Source: Acidobacteriota bacterium (GTDB lineage Bacteria; Acidobacteriota; Terriglobia; Acidiferrales; UBA7541). Taken from it: 37,131 nt of DNA. This document shows, one piece after another, positions 34,714 to 37,131 of the stretch (position 1 is the stretch's first letter; every line of letters begins with the position of its first letter). The notes under the pieces are model-generated. The model saw only the letters and a program-made list of their open reading frames with translations, was not told where the DNA came from and searched no databases. The stretch spans positions 1-37,131 of the forward strand of contig QHYZ01000031.1 of the NCBI GenBank assembly GCA_003225295.1, in the 5' to 3' direction. A program made the translations under genes and the position numbers.

Positions 34714-35379
34714 ATGGCCAAGACAAAACAGCAGATACGGGTACTACTAGCCGACGACCACGCGATCTTTCGCGACGGCTTGAGGAAGCTTCTCGATTCC
34801 GACGAAGACATCACCATTGTCGGGGAAGCCCAGAACGGAGCGGAGTGCATCAAGCTCCTCGCCAAGCTCAAGCCCGATATTCTTCTCCTCGATCTGCGCA
34901 TGCCGGACAAAGACGGTCTGGCCGTTCTCGAGGAAGTCAATTTCGACACCTTGCCGACGCGAGTTGTCGTCTTGACCGCCGCGGAAGACGATCGCGACGT
35001 TGTTCGCGCCATGCGTCTCGGCGCACGCGGCGTGGTGCTAAAGCAGTCCGCCACCGATCTTCTAGTAAAGAGCATCCACCGCGTGCATGCCGGCGAAATC
35101 TGGCTCGACAACCGCATGACTGCCGAAGTCATGAAGGCGTTTTCGAAGTCGAGCGAATCCGGCCCGCGCCGCGAAAAGCCGTTGCTCAGCGACCGCGAGA
35201 AAGAAATCGTGCAACTCGTCGCGCAGGGTTTCCGCAACAAGGAGATCGGCGAAAAACTCTTTATCTCCGAGCAAACGGTCAAAAACCATTTGCACAACAT
35301 CTTCGACAAACTCGGCGTCTCCGACCGCCTCGAACTGGCCCTCTACGCCATCCACCACCGCTTGATCGACCAGACGTAG
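34714..35379 (+). CDS. NarL/FixJ-family response regulator
   Basis: A 221-residue DNA-binding response regulator, the partner of the kinase just upstream (1 nt apart). The receiver domain has LLADDHAIFRDGL with the acidic pocket, phosphoacceptor D60 in ILLLDLRMPDKDG, T in VVLTAAEDD and K in GVVLKQSA. The LuxR-type helix-turn-helix is complete: LSDREKEIVQLVAQGFRNKE, IGEKLFISEQTVKNHL and HNIFDKLGVSDRLELALYA. The ATG at 34714 is used; a frame opening at 34693 is inside the kinase gene. Target genes cannot be read from the window. Confidence 0.95.
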   Translation: MAKTKQQIRVLLADDHAIFRDGLRKLLDSDEDITIVGEAQNGAECIKLLAKLKPDILLLDLRMPDKDGLAVLEEVNFDTLPTRVVVLTAAEDDRDVVRAMRLGARGVVLKQSATDLLVKSIHRVHAGEIWLDNRMTAEVMKAFSKSSESGPRREKPLLSDREKEIVQLVAQGFRNKEIGEKLFISEQTVKNHLHNIFDKLGVSDRLELALYAIHHRLIDQT

Positions 35380-35511
35380 CCTATCTGTTCGTAGAGGCAC
35401 AATGAGATCGCCCTGCTGCCCTGAGGACAACGAAGGGCGGCAAGCCGGCGTGCCTGTCCTTCTTTGATCTTCCGCACAGCGTCGATGTTTATCATGGAAT
35501 CCTAACGCCAG

Positions 35512-35901
35512 GGGTGATCTCCAAAGTGAGTGAAACCAGCCTCAAATCTTAATCCCACACAGAAATACCCGGTCGTCAGAGCCTGCCAGTAAATCACTCT
35601 CGCTTGCAGGCGAAACTCGTTCGACAATGCCGCGGGCCACGGCCGCTCTTCGGCCCGCCAGGCGACGTCTGGTTATCGCGCGGGCACCGCGGGGGCTGAC
35701 GTTCACGGTGATGGCCCTTTCAGCAGCGAGCAACTGCTCGTAGGTCCCGAGGTACGCCTGGACGTCCAGCGGGACGCGCTTCTCCTTTCCAGAAGCATTA
35801 GGACCAGTACCTTTTGCAGAACTATCTTTTTCAGGGGCCCCGGCCGCGTACCGTTCAGGCGTCGCCTCTGTTGAGTTTCTGATGGCTTCGTTTTTTCTCA
35901 T
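35512..35901 (-). pseudogene. PilZ-domain gene, split by one frameshift
   Basis: Overlapping the end of the diguanylate cyclase gene, the reverse strand from ATG at 35901 encodes MRKNEAIRNSTEATPERYAA, then EKRVPLDVQAYLGTYEQ and AITVNVSPRGARAITRR, where NVSPRGA fits the PilZ (D/N)xSxxG motif. At about 35660 the readable frame slips by one to WRAEERPWPAALSNEFRLQA, then RVIYWQALTTGYFCVGLRF, the final PilZ strands, ending at TAG (35512). The two halves join into a normal-sized ~130-residue single-domain PilZ protein. It would be the natural c-di-GMP receptor partner of the cyclase. The single slip could be a sequencing error, in which case the gene is intact. Confidence 0.7.
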
Positions 35902-36664
35902 ACATGGCCTTGTCCGCCTGCGCCATAAGGTCGCCGAGCGAGATGGTACGCTTCGGATTAAACCGGGCCACGCCGACACTGAGCGAGAGTTCGTAGCGAG
36001 ATTCACCTGCGTTCGACTTCTTGACACGCTTTTCCAATCGGCGGAGCAAAACTTCCCGGGTTTGGCCGGAAGCTTCGAGCGCCAGTACGACGAATTCATC
36101 TCCACCGAGGCGAGCCACAATGTCAGAATCACGGAATGTACGTTCCAGGGCATCTGCAGCGCGGATCAGCGCGAGATCTCCCTCCTGGTGCCCATAGGAA
36201 TCATTGATCTTCTTCAGACCGTCAACGTCACAGTACAACAGCAAAAGGCTCTGCGCCTGTCGGCTCGCCAGCTTGAGTTGCTGCACCGCGGCGGCAAAAA
36301 ACCCGCGCCGGTTGTACAGGCAGGTTAGTTCGTCAGTGAGAGCCAAATGACGCAGCTCTCTGTCCAAGAGGGCCTGCCTAACGGCACACCAGACGGCCGG
36401 GGGGGCTGCAGCCCTGAGGGCCTGCAGGTCGGGAGCGTCTAACTTTAGCGTTTTGGTAATCTCGTCCACTTCCTGCAGAATCTGACCAAGTTCATTGTCT
36501 GCGGTTTGCAGAGCAGAGGACAGAACCTCCTCAAGGCCCTCCTTCCCTGGGCCGTTCCTTCGGCCCATGGCCAGAACTCTGCGGTTAGTCACTTGGTTCG
36601 GCAAACCCGTCCTGAAGCGAGCAGCCTGCAGTTGGTTAGCGGTCCGCAATTCGTGTATTGGCAT
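35855..36664 (-). CDS. GGDEF diguanylate cyclase
   Basis: Makes cyclic di-GMP from two GTP. The 269-residue protein has an N-terminal helical region without a recognisable sensor domain (~1-105), then the catalytic domain: TDELTCLYNRRGFF, LLYCDVDGLKKINDSYGHQEGD, and the intact active site GGDEF at 187-191. An inhibitory I-site R178-xx-D181 lies exactly five residues before it, so product feedback inhibition is likely. SVGVARFNPKRTISLGDLM and ADKAMYEKK finish the fold. No membrane helix is present, so it is cytoplasmic. The ATG at 36664 with AGGAGGGG close upstream is preferred to a TTG at 36682 that overlaps the ribosome site. A broken PilZ gene overlaps its 3' end. Confidence 0.92.
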   Translation of the reverse strand: MPIHELRTANQLQAARFRTGLPNQVTNRRVLAMGRRNGPGKEGLEEVLSSALQTADNELGQILQEVDEITKTLKLDAPDLQALRAAAPPAVWCAVRQALLDRELRHLALTDELTCLYNRRGFFAAAVQQLKLASRQAQSLLLLYCDVDGLKKINDSYGHQEGDLALIRAADALERTFRDSDIVARLGGDEFVVLALEASGQTREVLLRRLEKRVKKSNAGESRYELSLSVGVARFNPKRTISLGDLMAQADKAMYEKKRSHQKLNRGDA

Positions 36665-36862
36665 GACCCCTCCTGCCAGCAAGTGTAAAAGAGGTGCCTC
36701 ACTGGAAAGGACATCGTTTCATCGATCTGCATAATCGACAAGCCGGTAAGGACCGTAGGGTTAGTGCGGGTGAATCCACTAATGCTTTCGCTTGACGAGG
36801 CATCTATGAATCTGCAAGGGGAAAGACTGGCTCATCAACGCTGACAAGAGTTTAGCTCGGGA

Positions 36863-36880
36863 CTCAGGTGTTTACCTGAG
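36863..36880. repeat. Perfect 7-bp hairpin upstream of the RsbR-like gene
   Basis: CTCAGGT, loop GTTT, ACCTGAG. It sits 121 nt before the RsbR-like ATG and just before a possible -35 (TTGACT, 36896-36901). It may be an operator or an RNA structure. The rest of the 36683-37001 gap shows no gene. Confidence 0.4.
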
Positions 36881-37001
36881 ATAAAAAGCAGGGGTTGACT
36901 TGCTTGAGGGGGCAGGTAAGTCATGGTATTTGTTGGGAATTCGTGGGGGACCCCATTTGCCGGTACAGCTGGAGACCGTCCAGCGCAAGGAGAATCGATT
37001 T

Positions 37002-37131
37002 ATGTCCAGACAAGTGAGCAGTCCGGGAGGGGAATTGGTGCGGAGTGAAGCGCCCTCAGAGCTTCTGCGTGAGCTGGTGGCGCACCTCCGGCAGAACCGT
37101 ACGCTGTTGCGCGAGGAATGGGTGGTGCGCA
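37002..37131 (+). CDS. RsbR-like regulator, N-terminus only (cut by window edge)
   Basis: An AAGGAG site about 8 nt before the ATG starts a frame open to the window end, reading SELLRELVAHLRQNRTLLRE and EWVVR. This helix resembles the N-terminal (RsbRD_N) helical domain of stressosome-type RsbR proteins, which usually carry a C-terminal STAS domain. Only 43 residues are visible, so the family call is tentative and the C-terminal domain unseen. Some kinases and GGDEF proteins start with the same domain. Confidence 0.6.
   Translation, partial: MSRQVSSPGGELVRSEAPSELLRELVAHLRQNRTLLREEWVVR

Noticed and set aside
35542-36153. 203-codon reverse frame as one intact gene
   Set aside because: Its first third is out-of-frame cyclase sequence and its last third leaves the PilZ frame; the real gene is the shorter frameshifted one at 35512-35901.

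Overview
The window reads as chromosomal DNA of an Acidobacteriota bacterium (class Terriglobia, Koribacter/Sulfotelmatobacter-like). This is inferred from gene content, not from a marker gene. The clues are a very large MacB-like orphan permease directly behind a PadR repressor (the ADOP arrangement typical of this phylum), a PilZ-like/TonB hybrid protein, GT-C membrane proteins of the type common in the phylum, and GC-rich coding DNA with frequent GTG/TTG starts. No rRNA, CRISPR array, IS element or phage gene was seen. One tRNA gene (tRNA-His, GTG anticodon) is present.

Layout. (1) 1-10.6 kb is core metabolism and loose single genes: formate-tetrahydrofolate ligase, a PilZ-like/TonB_C membrane protein, a DinB-fold protein, a phytanoyl-CoA-dioxygenase-like oxygenase, 1-pyrroline-5-carboxylate dehydrogenase facing an APC amino acid permease (stop codons overlapping by 4 nt), and a methyltransferase. 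Two decayed genes lie here: a small membrane protein with at least two frameshifts and a vapC toxin relic. (2) 10.8-14.2 kb is the padR-ADOP unit, with a perfect inverted-repeat operator embedded in a promoter that appears to give a leaderless padR mRNA, and a strong hairpin behind the permease. (3) 14.2-18 kb holds a family-2 glycosyltransferase lacking the start of its catalytic fold, a GT-C membrane protein, and a decayed secreted-protein gene. (4) 18.1-22 kb carries a PilT-family ATPase, a secreted S10 serine carboxypeptidase-like peptidase and a HAD phosphohydrolase. (5) 22-23.7 kb is gene-poor; it contains a wrecked antitoxin/toxin pair and tRNA-His. (6) 23.7-32.8 kb is a surface-glycan region: a polyprenyl-phosphate-type GT2, an acyltransferase-3, then a compact five-gene operon (rfbF, rfbG, C-methyltransferase, RmlC-like epimerase, NAD(P)-dependent reductase) joined by four 4-nt start/stop overlaps, and a convergent GT-C membrane protein. 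(7) 33-37.1 kb is signalling: a NarL-type sensor kinase/regulator pair, a GGDEF diguanylate cyclase with an intact I-site, a frameshifted PilZ-domain gene behind it, and the start of an RsbR-like protein cut by the window edge.

How genes work together. The five-gene operon contains the steps needed to turn glucose-1-phosphate into a CDP-activated, C-methyl-branched 6-deoxyhexose. The flanking GT2, acyltransferase and GT-C protein could place or decorate that sugar on a surface glycan. PilT, the diguanylate cyclase, the PilZ relic and the PilZ-like/TonB protein hint at surface and motility regulation, but nothing in the sequence ties them together directly. The most striking general feature is the number of broken genes (six loci, counting the truncated glycosyltransferase) between intact long genes; either this chromosome is eroding accessory genes or the assembly carries local indels.
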